DNA from: Galeruca laticollis
Lineage: Eukaryota > Arthropoda > Insecta > Coleoptera > Chrysomelidae
Direction of reading: 5' to 3'
DNA length: 64,000 nt
Assembly: GCA_963921935.1 (NCBI GenBank)
Contig: OY998176.1
Span: forward strand, 172,852,445 to 172,916,444
The notes beneath the pieces are model-generated. The model was given only the letters and a program-made list of their open reading frames with translations. It was not told the origin of the DNA and searched no databases. Position numbers and translations under genes: made by a program. Positions 34,560 through 45,170 of the stretch are shown here, piece by piece (the stretch's first letter is position 1; every line of letters starts with the position of its first letter).

Positions 34560-35240
34560 TAATGAATATCTGGTGCCAGGCCCAAATACTCCAGCGCCTG
34601 CTCCAATGGTGGTTTTTGAACCATCCTTATACCATCTAATGGTGTTTTCTTCGAGAGTTAGGGTGGTGTATTTCCTTTCCCAGTCTCTCCTCGTATTTAG
34701 AATCGTGCTGAAAATATTTTTGATGCTCTCTCCTCTTATGTAGTTATCCACTACTTTCTCCATTGATTTAAGTAGTAAATATGTTAGACAGAGGGATCTA
34801 AAAGATCGGGGATCAGTCCCATCTTTTTTCCCTATTTCTGGTATGAAGGGTATCCTTGCCCTTCTCCATTTTCTGGATATTAGACCCACTGCTAGACTGC
34901 TTTTTGTAATCTTCAGCAGGTGAGGAAGAATCTCCTCTATCCCTTACTGTAGGAGTGCTGGAAATATTCCATCCACTCCTGGTGATTTATATGGTCGAAA
35001 GGTACTTATTGCCCATTCCAACCGTTGTCTGGTAAATATTTTCTCAGCAATGTCCCAATCTTCCTTGCGAGATTTTTTGGTGTAGTTCATTGCTATTCCG
35101 CTGCTTGTTGCTGGTTCACTACCTGGGAAGTGGATTCTAAGAAGAAGAATCAATCGTTCCTCTTCACCTCCCGTGTATGATCCGTCTGGCTTTTTCAGCG
35201 ACATTGTGGGGTTGGTTGCCACATTTGCCATGACCTTTTG
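34560..35240 (-). pseudogene. Non-LTR reverse transcriptase, core deleted
   Basis: The N-terminal RT region reads SLKKPDGSYTGGEEERLILL, LRIHFPGSEPATSS and WAISTFRPYKSPGVDGIFPA followed by LLQ. A stop and frame change follow, then WRRARIPFIPEIGKKDGTDP and RSFRSLCLTYLLLKSMEKVV. Immediately after DNYIRGESIKNIF the sequence changes to the RNase H N-terminus (LEENTIRWYKDGSKT). The catalytic palm, including the YADD box, is absent, so several hundred codons have been deleted. Confidence 0.85.
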
Positions 35241-35270
35241 TAGTATGGCCGCTGTGTGAGTGGAAGTGGT

Positions 35271-35691
35271 TGAATGCGGAAAATATGAAACAGATATTAA
35301 TTAAAATTTTATCTTACTAATTGCACAGGAAGAATTGAAAATGAGCTCACCTGTTTATCCTCCACTGCTTCCTTGGAGCCCCAGATGCTCCGATGTGCAA
35401 CGTTCACTAAGAGGAAAGGCGACTTTTATTTTCTTTAGAAAAACAAAGGTGATTATTTACCGGCAAGTCGCCTCTTGCAATAATTGTTTCCGCTTTTTAC
35501 GGGAGATTACAGGTTTTCGCTCTGTCCTTTTCCACCTGTGCATTTTTACGCATTCAATAGTGAGGAATAATTCATTAAAATGGCCATCGGCGCGCTAAAT
35601 TTAGATTCATTTCTAAATTTTAATTATAAAAAAAAATAAAAAATATGTTCCTATTCGGGAAAAGTTAATAGGCAGCGTTGAATCCTTAACA
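35271..35691 (-). repeat. BEL/Pao 3' LTR (left in window)
   Basis: 421 bp. Compared with the right LTR it lacks about 50 bp near 35448 (sequence corresponding to about 37523-37575) and has scattered substitutions, so the insertion is not recent. Confidence 0.92.
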
Positions 35692-35764
35692 TTCACCCCA
35701 CCAAAACGAACGTTTTCAAACCAATTTACAAAAAAAAATACACCCCCCATATTCTACATATTCT

Positions 35765-36660
35765 AAATACAACAAAAAAAATACAGATATGATATCTGTA
35801 CATCGATTACTTGCGAGAATTCACAAGTAACAGGCGCTAATTTCCCGGCAAAGTCTACAAAAACAGAGGTGAAGGCTCTGAGTTGAGAAACTCTGAGAGC
35901 CGGCAAATTAGCCATATAAGGGTTATAAGATTTTGGCTTACAACGAAAACAACGTATGCAATTAGACAAACATTTATAAATTGCATTACGTGAAGCCAAA
36001 ATCCAGTATTGTTGTAGCAACAAGTACTGCATTGTTTTTTAACCTAAGTGAAGATGTTCCTTGTGTGTCCATTCAATAATTAATTCGGTTATGCGATGCG
36101 ATTTGGGCAACAAGATGGGTTGTTTGACTTCATATGCAAATTGTGCATTATTTAGCCTACCACCCACTCTAGGCAAATCTTCAGGATCAATAAAGGGTGC
36201 AGGCTTCCTAATAGGTTTTGGCAACAACTTATTTTGTTTAATTGAAGAAAAGATTTCATCAAACACTGAATGCTGTACAGCCTTAATTAACACTCGAAAT
36301 GAAGCAGTTATCTCCGCGGCAGTAATAGGACCACATATTTTATTAGATTTGCCAGCCTTAAAATTTATTACAACGTGATTAATTTTGGCAAACAAAGACT
36401 TAATTTTTTCTAGCGATGAATATTTATTTAAAATGGAAAAGAAAAAGTTATCTGTGACGTTTGAAATGAGCAACACAGTATTTTCTTTTCTTTCTTCTTC
36501 AGCAACCTCAGAGGGAAATTGACTTTGCATGTTAGGCTTAGTTGGCCACGAAGGTTTTTCAGAAAATGAAAAACCTGGACCTAACCACCACAGGGAGTTA
36601 TTTAGTAGCTGCACAGGAGTTTGTCCACGACTGGCGCAATCCGCCGGGTTTAAAGATGAT
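35765..36660 (-). pseudogene. BEL/Pao RNase H to integrase region
   Basis: The minus strand reads NPADCASRGQTPVQLLNNSL and WWLGPGFSF, the standard BEL linker after RNase H. Then ITAAEITASFRVLIKAVQHS, PFIDPEDLPRVGGRLNNAQF and QPILLPKSHRITELIIEW, then a stop and the integrase zinc-binding region (NCIRCFRCKP). The start of the integrase core is VFVDFAGKL with the first catalytic Asp. The frame then ends, so the rest of integrase is missing. Confidence 0.9.
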
Positions 36661-36868
36661 GGAATATAATGCCACGAGGAAATGGGAACAATCTCTTGAA
36701 TGTGACTTACCCTATTGGCAACAAATATTTTCCACTTATTTGGTGAAGCAGCTAATTAATTTAGAGTTACCATGGAGTCCGACCACAGGTAGACTTGGTT
36801 AAAGGTAGTCAAGTTAGTGTAGCTTTTCGTGACAAAATGAACAACATCCGACAAAAGCTTGGCCAACA

Positions 36869-37349
36869 TCAATTCAAGCCTAGCGATACTTTGCGTGTGC
36901 AAAGTGGCCACTTTGCACTTGGCGCAGATTGAAATGTCTTAATACTACCAAAGGTATTAATGACTCGGAAATAAACACAGCTGGCATAGCCAATTTGCGA
37001 AGTATCGCAAAATCCATGTAACTCGATACTTGAAATAGTGTTTGATTCGATATATCTAGGAATCTTTTGCGATGGTGTGTTATTCCATCCTATTGGAGAT
37101 TGCCATAGCAGTTGCAAGAGTTGCTTTGCTAATAATAAACACGGTGAAACGTATCCTAGAGGGTCGTAAATCCGACCAATTGCTGAAAAAGGGTTACGTT
37201 TTGTGCAAGGTCGTTCAATGGGTACATAAGAATAAGAAAAAACATCTGAGCTTGGGTCCCATTTAAGACCTAATACCTTTATAAATGAAGGCTCCTCTTT
37301 GTCAAAACTACATGACTGTTGAATATCGGAAGCATCAAAATTCATTGTA
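36869..37349 (-). pseudogene. BEL/Pao RT thumb/connection fragment
   Basis: The minus strand reads SFIKVLGLKWDPSSDVFSYS, NPFSAIGRIYDPLGYVSPCL, LLAKQLLQLLWQSPIGWNN and SIELHGFCDTSQIGYASCVY, the diagnostic Pao connection region up to the RNase H-like start. The catalytic YVDD palm upstream is missing, because the frame begins right at the LTR edge. Stops and frame changes follow before 36660. Confidence 0.88.
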
Positions 37350-37819
37350 TGAATGCGGAAAATATTAAAACATATATTAATTAAAAATTTTATCTTACTA
37401 ATTGCACAGTAAGAATTGAAAATGAGCTCACCTGTTGATCCTCCACTGCTTCCTGGGGCCCCAGATGCTCCGATGTGCAACGTTCACTAAGATGAAAGGC
37501 GACTTTTATTTTTTTCATAAAAACAAAAGTGAAAACAATGAATTCGCACTACTCGTATTTTTCGATGCCAACACGACGATTATTTACCGGCAAGTCGCCT
37601 CTGGCAATACTTGTTTCCGCTTTTTACGGGAGATTACAGGTTTTCGCTCTGTCTTTTTCCACCTGTGCATTTTTACGCATTCAATAGTGAGGACTAATTC
37701 ATTAAAATGGCCATATGCGCGATAAATTTAGATTTATTCCTAAATTTTAATTACAAAAAAGGAATCAAAATATGTTCCTATTCGGAAAAAAGGTTATGGG
37801 CAGCGTTGAATTCTTAACA
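37350..37819 (-). repeat. BEL/Pao 5' LTR (right in window)
   Basis: 470 bp. On the minus strand its end is followed at once by RT coding sequence, with no primer site, gag or protease between. Confidence 0.92.
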
Positions 37820-37824
37820 GTGAT

Positions 37825-38820
37825 CTTTTTGCAAAAGGCTTGAAAGTTAAGCCTTTTAGCCCTCGTAATCTCTTCATTGTACTTAGTTAGCTTCTCAGTG
37901 TACCTCTGCCAATTACCGTCACGTTTGGCTCTATTAAAGAGCCGACGGACCCCTTTTCTGAGGTTTGACAGGTTCTCATTCCACCAAGGAGCATCCTCTT
38001 CTTAACGAGATTTTGAGAGTACGCAACTGGAATGAAAAGCAACCATTATTGCCTCACTGGTCTGTTCCACTCTTTGTTCCAGGTCGTAGTGCGGTTGATT
38101 TACCCCATTCACTCCGACGTGTTTGAAATTGTCCTTCAGAATTGTCTTGTAAAGAGAGCAATCAGTATTTCTAGAATTTTGGAATGTAGGAATCGAGGTG
38201 GTATTTCCCTCAATCCTAAATTCGATTATCCTATGGTCGGAAAGGGATGTCTCGCTGATCACCCTCCAATCTGTCACATTTTCCCTATCAGCAACAATAA
38301 AAATTGTTACGTCCAGGACCTCTTCTCTTGCTCTCGTGACAAAAGTGGGGGGTTTCTCCACGTTTAAGGTCTCAATGTTATTTGCTAAGAGATATTCTAA
38401 TAAACATTCACCTTTCGCGTTGTTATTGGTACTTCCCTACACGGTATTGATTGCGTTAGCATCACAACCAATTACAATTGGCAGCCGTTTGCCATTGCAG
38501 TGTCTCACTAGCTCTTTTACCTCTTCTGGCGGTGTCATCGGCCCGTCTCCAGCGAAGTACGCAACAGAGGCAATGACGATGTCTCGGTCGATACCCCCAA
38601 TATTGAGGTGAACCATGATTGAAACAAGGTCCCATGACACGTATTCTTTGATCATAAATCAATTTAGAATCCTTACATGCCAAACCTTTGATTTGGCCTT
38701 CTTTGTTAATCCATGGTTTTTGCATCAGTACAATATCCAGTTGTAGTCTAGCGAACAACCTTGCAATCACGGCTGAAGCTCCCTTACTGTGATGCAGGTT
38801 AATCTGAGCTACATTCGTGA
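37825..38820 (-). pseudogene. Non-LTR apurinic-type endonuclease domain
   Basis: Target-nicking endonuclease of the split element. From its start: QINLHHSKGASAVIARLFAR, LQLDIVLMQKPWINKEGQIK, IVIGCDANA, PPTFVTRAREEVLDVTIF and DWRVISETSLSDHRIIEF. The conserved QEPW Glu is Lys here (QKPW), which would remove a metal ligand. The GCDANAH and SDH motifs are present, but the His after ANA is lost. Frameshifts lie at about 38640 and 38430. The following linker (WWNENLSNLRKGVRRLFNRA) continues to the BEL insertion point. Confidence 0.88.
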
Positions 38821-39049
38821 ACGTGAAAGTGAATTGATATGGATGAGAGAGGCTGAGTTACTCAGCCTCTATTCATCCCCAACGTTTCTCTCTCCCTAAC
38901 CCTTCTCGACCACTATGGCAGTATCTCCTTCGGTAATCGAGCAGGTTTCTTGATCTCAAGTCAGACTCTCGACCCCCAAGCTGTTATGCCCAGCTCCCCG
39001 GGATGCAGAAGCAGTCTCCGCATTCGCAGTCATCCCAGCAGAGCCAGAG

Positions 39050-39655
39050 ATCTCGAGCTGACCCAAGGTCAAGCTTTCGCCTTTTCTTCCTTTCCAGAGG
39101 TTCAGGATGTGGAGGTTATCTTCATGTCCTTTGGATCCTCCGCGGGTTTCTTCTTTTCTCCCAGCCCCGAGACAGGAATACGCCCAAAACGGAAGTTTGT
39201 CACGTAACCTCCTGCCTTCAGAGCCTTCTTAGATTGGTGATCGGTCCCAATCGTGTGGATAGTTCCCTGTTCCTCTTTTTTAGAGTTTAGGATCTTCCAA
39301 GTCGCAGTACTGAGGTTCGAGTCCTGAACCTGGACAAGTTGGAGGATCTTCTCCAGTTTCCTGTCTTGGCTTCTGGGGAAGAACACCGTTATGGTGACCG
39401 GCTTCGGGATGTCGTCTCTACTTGATGCCACCAATTCGGGTCCTTCCTAAGAGTTTAATTTTGGCGCTGACCTCATGAGCCAGTCTGCCGATTCATGTGA
39501 CCCACAGTCCACCAGAATCATTCCACGACGGAAATGGATAACTGAGATGTGGATTCCCTTCTCTTTGCTATGGCACAGCTCTTCCACCAGAGTGTCTTCC
39601 AGTGCGAAGAGCTGCTCTGATTTCAGGATGACCCCAGGATAATCCTTGGGCATTA
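39050..39655 (-). pseudogene. Non-LTR ORF1, DUF4780-like
   Basis: The minus strand reads VILKSEQLFALEDTLVEELC, ISVIHFRRGMILVDCGSHES and ADWLMRSAPKL, then after a frame change PVTITVFFPRSQDRKLEKIL, LVQVQDSNLSTATWKILNSK and YVTNFRFGRIPVS. The order (WL..A, a strand with charged insert, then LxxQNxxLxTxxWxIL) is that of the DUF4780-like domain in many insect retroelement ORF1 proteins. It begins at ATG 39653, which nearly coincides with the flanking duplication. Confidence 0.7.
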
Positions 39656-39687
39656 TTGAGTATTTGATTGAATTAAATACCCAACTA
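39656..39687. repeat. Flanking duplication, right copy
   Basis: Direct repeat of 33713-33744 beginning within 3 bases of the ATG of ORF1, so the element is 5' truncated at, or very close to, its ORF1 start. Confidence 0.8.
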
Positions 39688-40374
39688 ACAATTTAAGTCA
39701 TAAATACACTAATCGAAATAACTATTTCCTATCCTTGGTAATAATTTCAGGTTTTTTTACGACAATGATACCTTTATCGTAAGATCATATAATAGATTAA
39801 AGTTAAGAAGTCAATAATACTAAAGATTTACTCAGAGTATTACCTATAACGTAACAGTTAGAGTTATTTTCACGCAAACATTACTTTCAGACTTTCTTAT
39901 TATTATATAATTTTTACTAACAAGTATAATTTCGGCGGTAATAATTATCATAAGCTTCACGTAAAATTACCTATAAGTTATTTTCACTTATAAACAACTG
40001 CTGTGATTATAATTACGTTCCTAATTTTACTTTACAGTTCGATTCACTATTAAGTCTCAAATGCTTGTTTTTATGACGTAATTGTTACAACAGTTTATTA
40101 TTGAGAAGTTTGTGAGTTATTTGTCAAATTATTGGTATTTTGTTGGAAGTAGCTACTTCGAAAATCACTCATTAGTTAATAAAATAAATTTTAGTGTAGT
40201 CAAAGTCTCGGTAAGGTCGTTATTTTGTAGGATGTCATAATTATTATTAGTTTCATTTTTGTGTATTCCATCATTGTTATCGAAATTATACGTATTCCTA
40301 CTTTTGAGCCCAGAACATTGTTAATATAAACAGTTTTGAGGACTAAAACTAACTTTTCCGCATCTGCGAGATAC
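39688..40374. other. Unassigned AT-rich sequence
   Basis: No gene or terminal repeat recognised. Confidence 0.5.
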
Positions 40375-41226
40375 CCTGAATAATATTATATCATAAATTT
40401 GTCATTTGTACACTTCGGGGGACGTATCGTGCTAACAAACCGAAATTTCTCCAAAAGTAACAAAAAATGCAATATGTCTGGATTTATAGGACCCGCTGTA
40501 TACGCTACATCCGTGAGACACCTTAAATGAGAGACCTTGAAAAATATCCAATTATAAAATTGGCCACTTGTATACACTCCGGAGGCTGTATCGTACTAAC
40601 AACCCGAAATTTCTACAAAAAGGACAAAAAATGTGGCACTTCTGGTACCATAGCACCCGTTGTACTAGCTCTGGTGAGTTGAAAATCAATAAGGTCCATC
40701 TATAAGACGCCCTGAACAATATTAAATCATGAAATGGGTAACTTGTATACACGATGGATGCTGTATCGTGCTAAAAAACTGAAAATTCCCCGAAAATGAC
40801 AAAAATTTGATACCTCAAGTACCATAGCACTTATTGTACTGGCTTGAATGAGTTGAATATCAATAGAGTACATCTTTGAGACACCTTGTATAATATCTAA
40901 TCTAAAATGTGTGACTTGTATATACTCCGGAGGCTGTATCGTGCTAACAAACTGAAATTTCTCCAAAAATGACAAAAATGAAGCCGGCTACTCACTACGC
41001 GGGACTTGACAAGTACTTGGTAAGTACTTGGCATATTTCAAGTAGTGTGTACGAAACTAACATGAAAATCGGCGAGCTTCTTTTACTTGCCGTACGCAGT
41101 CGGTAAATTAAACAAAGTCAAAGGCAACAAGTAGCGAGTCAAGCAGCAGCGCCACACTTATTCGACAAGTTTGTACAAGTAAAAAATTAGTTAATAGTGA
41201 ATGTTGTTGTTTTTTAGTTCTCAAAT

Positions 41227-41580
41227 ATGGAGTAGTCCAATGAAATGGCTATAGAATTTTTAAATTTGTATGAAAATGAAAGTATTATTTGGGACCCCAG
41301 TCACAAACAGCATAAAAATCGAAATGAAGTTCATGACGCATGGAAGAGAATACAATCTGAGTTTTCTTTGAAAGTATCTGTGGCAGACTTGAAGGAAAAA
41401 AAGAGTCGTTAAAAGCAACGTTTAGAAATTGTCTGAGCAGAATTAAAGCAAGTGAGAAGAGTGGCTCAGGTACTGACGAGTTATACAAACCTACCTGGTT
41501 TGCGTTCACAACAATGGCCAGGCTTTTAACTCATCACGTTACGCCAAGAAAAACGATTAATTCTGATGTAAGTGATAAAT
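41227..41580 (+). pseudogene. MADF-domain protein of the Harbinger-like element
   Basis: DNA-binding accessory protein of PIF/Harbinger elements. Reading from ATG 41227: ME, stop, SNEMAIEFLNLYENES then IIWDPSHKQHKNRNEVHDAW and KRIQSEF. After a frame change: ESLKATFRNCLSRIKASEKS and TDELYKPTWFAF. The WDP..HK.YKNRN.R.DAW pattern and the TFRN/LR.....SG...DE.Y.P.W.F pattern define MADF. The stop near the start and the frameshift at about 41400 disable it. In intact elements the MADF/SANT-type partner brings the transposase to DNA. Confidence 0.85.
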
Positions 41581-41609
41581 TTATCATTCATTTTCACAAT
41601 TATGTACAT

Positions 41610-41779
41610 TAACAATATTTATCTTGCCATGACACTTTGCCCTTGTTCATAAAATATTCCACAAAAGCTTCTCTGATGTTTTTTGCGTCTATACTTGAAT
41701 TCCTTGCTTCATTTCGTAATGGTAATAGGGAAGTCATATTTTCTTGATCTCTGCGCCAGGTTTCCGGATAAAATTCTAA
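41610..41779 (-). pseudogene. Harbinger transposase C-terminal end
   Basis: The minus strand reads LEFYPETWRRDQENMTSLLP, then NEARNSSIDAKNIREAFVEY and FMNKGKVSWQ before a stop at 41610-41612. This is the standard C-terminus of the PIF/Harbinger nuclease (AKxIRExFxxYFxxxGxVxWQ). The catalytic core is missing, so the element depended on another copy. Confidence 0.85.
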
Positions 41780-42251
41780 TTAATTAATTATCTTTCACAA
41801 TTACTTGCAGTATCCGCAAAAATTGGTATTTGCCAAGTAGCCGCGTAATGTATCGACCAAACTTGAACTTGTACATGTACATGATCAAATACTAGTACTT
41901 GTCAAGTATCGCGTAGTGAGTAGCCGGCTTGAGCTGAAATGTCCTGAACAATATCCAATCATAAAATTGGTGACTTGTTGCACTCCTCAGCTGTATCGTG
42001 CTAGCAAGACATGTAACGAAAAGTGGCCGACGACAACGACATACACAGGATTTTTTTTATAAAAACCATTTTTCGTGTTGTTCATGATGAAGAACGTAAA
42101 AATAACTCAATTTTTCTTTCAAAATTCCTACTTTTTTGTGAGTAAACCAATACTTTTCTCGCATATTAGATAGGTTGGCGGAAAAGTAATATATATCATA
42201 AAGCAAGTGCCAGAAAACCAAAAACTAACAAAAAACAACTGTTTCGGTAAA

Positions 42252-42862
42252 ATGGGACAGATGAAAATAACATTCCTGATACTTCTGGCAATACCAATAT
42301 ATACACGAGTAGTACTACAAGAGATGTAGACTCGACGACTATAAATAATACTTTATTATTAATACAATTAGGAGACGCACGCCTTATTTATTGTAAACAT
42401 ACCTTTATACAGTTTTTAAATTTAGAACCTATTATTAAGCAATTATTCAACATTGAAAAACATTTCTTCATTATAAAAAATAACTTAGTTACAAAAAACG
42501 CAACTAATGAAATCTCATACCATGCCTTATCTCAAGATATGTTATTGAGAACAGAACTTCTCATGAAAATTACAAGAACGAAGCTTGATAACTTACAACC
42601 TCATATTCATATTCGTGATAAAAGAAGTTTTTTTAACGGAGTCGGACAATTACAGAAGTGGTTGTTTGGTACACATGACGCTGACGACGGTAATAGATAT
42701 GATAACGCAATAAAAACTCTTGAAACAAACCAACAGAACACGGTTACGGAAATAAATTTGCAACGTTCACTTTCAAACAATCTAATAAAGAATTACAACA
42801 CAACAATTCGCATATTATCAAAAAATCAAGAAAATTTTGCAAAGTCTCTAGGAAAATTTTGA
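42252..42862 (+). pseudogene. Errantivirus/Gypsy-type env fragment
   Basis: N-terminal part of an insect retroviral envelope (fusion) protein of the baculovirus-F-like class. It has a hydrophobic signal-peptide-like start (MGQMKITFLILLAIPIY), a frame change, an ectodomain stretch, a furin-like RDKR site and then the fusion-peptide-type segment (FFNGVGQLQKWLFG). A coiled-coil-like helical stretch follows and a stop ends it at 42862. The transmembrane anchor and most of the ectodomain are absent. No gag or pol of the same element lies beside it. It is an old, non-functional fragment. Confidence 0.8.
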
Positions 42863-43430
42863 ATGAGTGTACAAAAATAGCATATAATAAATTTTATCAA
42901 TATGAAATTAACTTCTAGATTGCATTAGCTTAACATTGTCTGTTTTTGTCTTAGAAAAACTGATTATTTTGGAGGCAAATTATAAATTGAGAGCTAAAAG
43001 TATCGATATTATAAGTAAAGTATGCCTGGTTTATGTTCTTGTTTATGGTTGGTGACCTCCGAATTGAGCGTGTTTTATACTTCGTATTATTTACCAATAT
43101 ATATTATTATGATTATGTAGAGCATGTCACCATAGTCTAGAAGTTTAGATCTAAACTATAAAAGATGAATGGGTCAAATTTTGTTATACGTATCGCCGAG
43201 GACTATAGAAAATGTGTTTTAAAAATGACGTTATTATGATGTCGTTGAAATGGTATTATTATGTCTTTTGTCTGACACTGCAACGTTTTCACAACGTCGT
43301 GGTTACCACAAATGTGTTTCCCATTTTCATAGTAGTTACATGTTAACGACGTAATTAGAACTTAACAACAACTAGTAAAAATTACCTGAAGGTTGACTAG
43401 ATAGTCAGTTTTACGTTTTTACGAATTAAA
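42863..43430. other. Unassigned sequence
   Basis: No gene recognised. The 3' end of the minus-strand Jockey/I-like element lies somewhere near its right side, but I see neither a poly(A)-like tail nor a clear target duplication. Confidence 0.45.
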
Positions 43431-43489
43431 ATGTTAGTTGGGTATATAGGTGATTATCGGTAGTTTGCGAAGTCGTCGGGAAGGTCCTA

Positions 43490-45170
43490 GTAAGCTGTGG
43501 CTAGTAGCCGGACTGGAGGAAATGGAAGTCCCATCTTGGGTTTATCGCCTAGATGCCGTCTGTTTGCAATCCACGGTTTGAGGAGGGCGATTTTCGAGAT
43601 TTCAATGCCCAATTCGATAGTGCGATTAACGTATTGGGCTTGTAAATTGTTCAGACGGGAAGGAATTGGCTCGATGTCGATATTGACAGATACGGTCTTG
43701 CTGGGTGAATAGGGAGACTTGTATTGGCAGTATCTAAGAATTGAATGCTCGCAAGTCAGAATCTTGTTTACAGGACAATTGGGTAGGGTGCTTTATAGTC
43801 GATTGTAGGTCGTATATATGTTTTATACGTATTAAGTAGAGTGGATGGGTGAGTTCGTTCGAAATTTCCGCCGAGCGCCTTATTGAGACCAAATCGTTGA
43901 TGGACTTTATTTAGTGCATCAGGCCTCCAAGTTGAGAGTGTGGGTAAATCTCACTGCCAAATAAACGGCTTCCCTGAGGATCTCAAGTTGTTCTCCGCAG
44001 AGCACGAGGCGAAAGTTTGTTGGTAGAAGACGTTCGCTCTGAGTGGAAGAGTGTTTAAAATCTAACGCATGATTTTTTTGGGTTTTGAGAGTCACCCGCC
44101 TTCTCCTGCACCAATTTGAAACTTGCGTTAGGAGATTTTGGGATCGAATGTTGAGAGAGCGAATGTCAGTGGCGGAATTGATTATTGCGGTATCATCGGC
44201 AGATAATTGGATTTTGTCCTGGGCATGTCGTGGTACTAGTGGAAGAACCTTGTGGAACGCCAGTTAGGGGTGTAAATGAATCGGATGAGCAATGACCAAC
44301 GTTGACGCTTATAGATCGATCGATAAGGTAACAATACAATAATTTGACAATCTGAGGTGGCAGTAGGATGCTAAGTAGCTTTCTCATGCCAAACCTGATC
44401 GAAAGCTTATTGAACGTCCATGAAAATGGCGGCTGAACAGCGAAGTTGATTCAATGTTCGAGTGACGATAGTTTGAAGGTTTGTGGTGGCGTTCTGAGAT
44501 GAATGCTCTGGCCTGAATCTGAATTGAAATTCCGGGAGGATGTTGTTTTCAGTACAGAAGTTCCAGATTCTCTCTTTCAACGATTTTACCTAGGACGCTG
44601 ATAAGTGGAATCGGGCGGCATGATTCAGGCTTTGTAGGGTCTTTGCCGGATTTGGGGAAAAGAACAGCGTTGGCTGATTTACAAGAGCGAGGGAAATATG
44701 AGAATGCCAAACAGGCGTTCAACAGGGCGCAGAGCGGGTGCAAAATCTCTTCTGGTAAGTTTTCAAGTGCCTGTCTCGAGATTCTGTTGTGCCCTGGGGC
44801 ACTGTTTATCCCCGATCGAAACACCTGCTGTTCTCCTTATTTAGTGAACAACAAAAGAAGTGGTGAGTTCTCAATTAGTGGGATATTGACGTGTGGGCTC
44901 CGACTTATGTTTTGGGTGAGGCGGTCTGTTTCGATGGCAAAGTCCCTAAGAAATCTAAGACTGTCAGATGGTGTCAAGGCAATTTGTAGGTTATTTTTTA
45001 AGGCGGTGTTTCTGTATTCGGGGGAGTATATATTCTGTCCTTACCCTTCGAGATGTGTATCTACTTTTCCTTTGGGGACGACAAGGCGGTACAATTTTTA
45101 CCAAAACACGCGCCCTTATCCATTTTCAGCATTGATTTCGTACTGAACTAAGGCATTTAGACGGTTCCAT
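43490..45170 (-). pseudogene. Jockey/I-like reverse transcriptase
   Basis: RT in several frames: SAPGHNRISRQALENLPEEI, SCKSANAVLFPKSGKDPTKP, ISVLGKIVER, then a conserved AFDQVWHE-like motif preceded by a stop. Next come SVNVGHCSSDSFTPLTGVPQ, the palm box SADDTAI at about 44190-44205 (both catalytic Asp present), and a thumb region. The C-terminal part (LNNLQAQYVNRTIELG, about 43600-43660) follows. Multiple stops and frameshifts make it non-functional. This half is absent from copy A within the window because copy A is cut by the window edge. Confidence 0.82.

Larger units (their letters stand above)
35271..37819 (-). mobile_element. BEL/Pao LTR retrotransposon, internally deleted, two LTRs
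   Basis: LTRs at 35271-35691 and 37350-37819 in direct orientation; read on the minus strand each starts TGTTAAG and ends CATTCA. The 5-bp flanks GTGGT (35266-35270) and GTGAT (37820-37824) differ by one base and fit a BEL target duplication. A polypurine-like GGTGGGGTGAA precedes the 3' LTR on the minus strand. The interior holds only the middle of pol. It interrupts the non-LTR element, so it is the younger insertion. Confidence 0.92.
33745..39655 (-). mobile_element. RNase H-bearing non-LTR retrotransposon split by a BEL/Pao element
   Basis: Minus-strand element with ORF1 (39050-39655), apurinic-type endonuclease (37990-38820), RT (34560-35240) and RNase H plus C-terminal finger (33880-34553). 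The BEL/Pao insertion at 35271-37819 divides it between endonuclease and RT. Content and domain order suggest the I/R1/LOA group. The exact clade cannot be fixed because the RT core is deleted. Confidence 0.82.
40982..41929. mobile_element. PIF/Harbinger-like element, internally deleted
   Basis: Perfect terminal inverted repeat AGCCGGCTACTCACTACGCG at both ends, flanked by the 3-bp target duplication TGA (40979-40981 and 41930-41932). The element is 948 bp. It keeps the start of a MADF-domain gene (plus strand) and the end of a transposase gene (minus strand), facing each other as in full Harbinger elements. Confidence 0.93.
40375..42010. repeat. Satellite-like tandem repeat, 160-176 bp unit, interrupted
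   Basis: Unit starts (CCTGAAyAATATT-like) at 40375, 40535, 40711 and 40884, with a further partial unit at 41943. Shared core: GTATCGTGCTAACAAACCGA then AATTTCTCCAAAAATGACAA. Unit boundaries carry GAGACACCTTGTATAAT-like sequence. Units differ by roughly 15-25 percent. Position 40982-41929 is a later insertion of a Harbinger-like element. Confidence 0.85.

Noticed and set aside
38950..39290. Ser/Pro-rich open frames on the plus strand
   Set aside because: They are antisense shadows of the minus-strand ORF1 of the non-LTR element.
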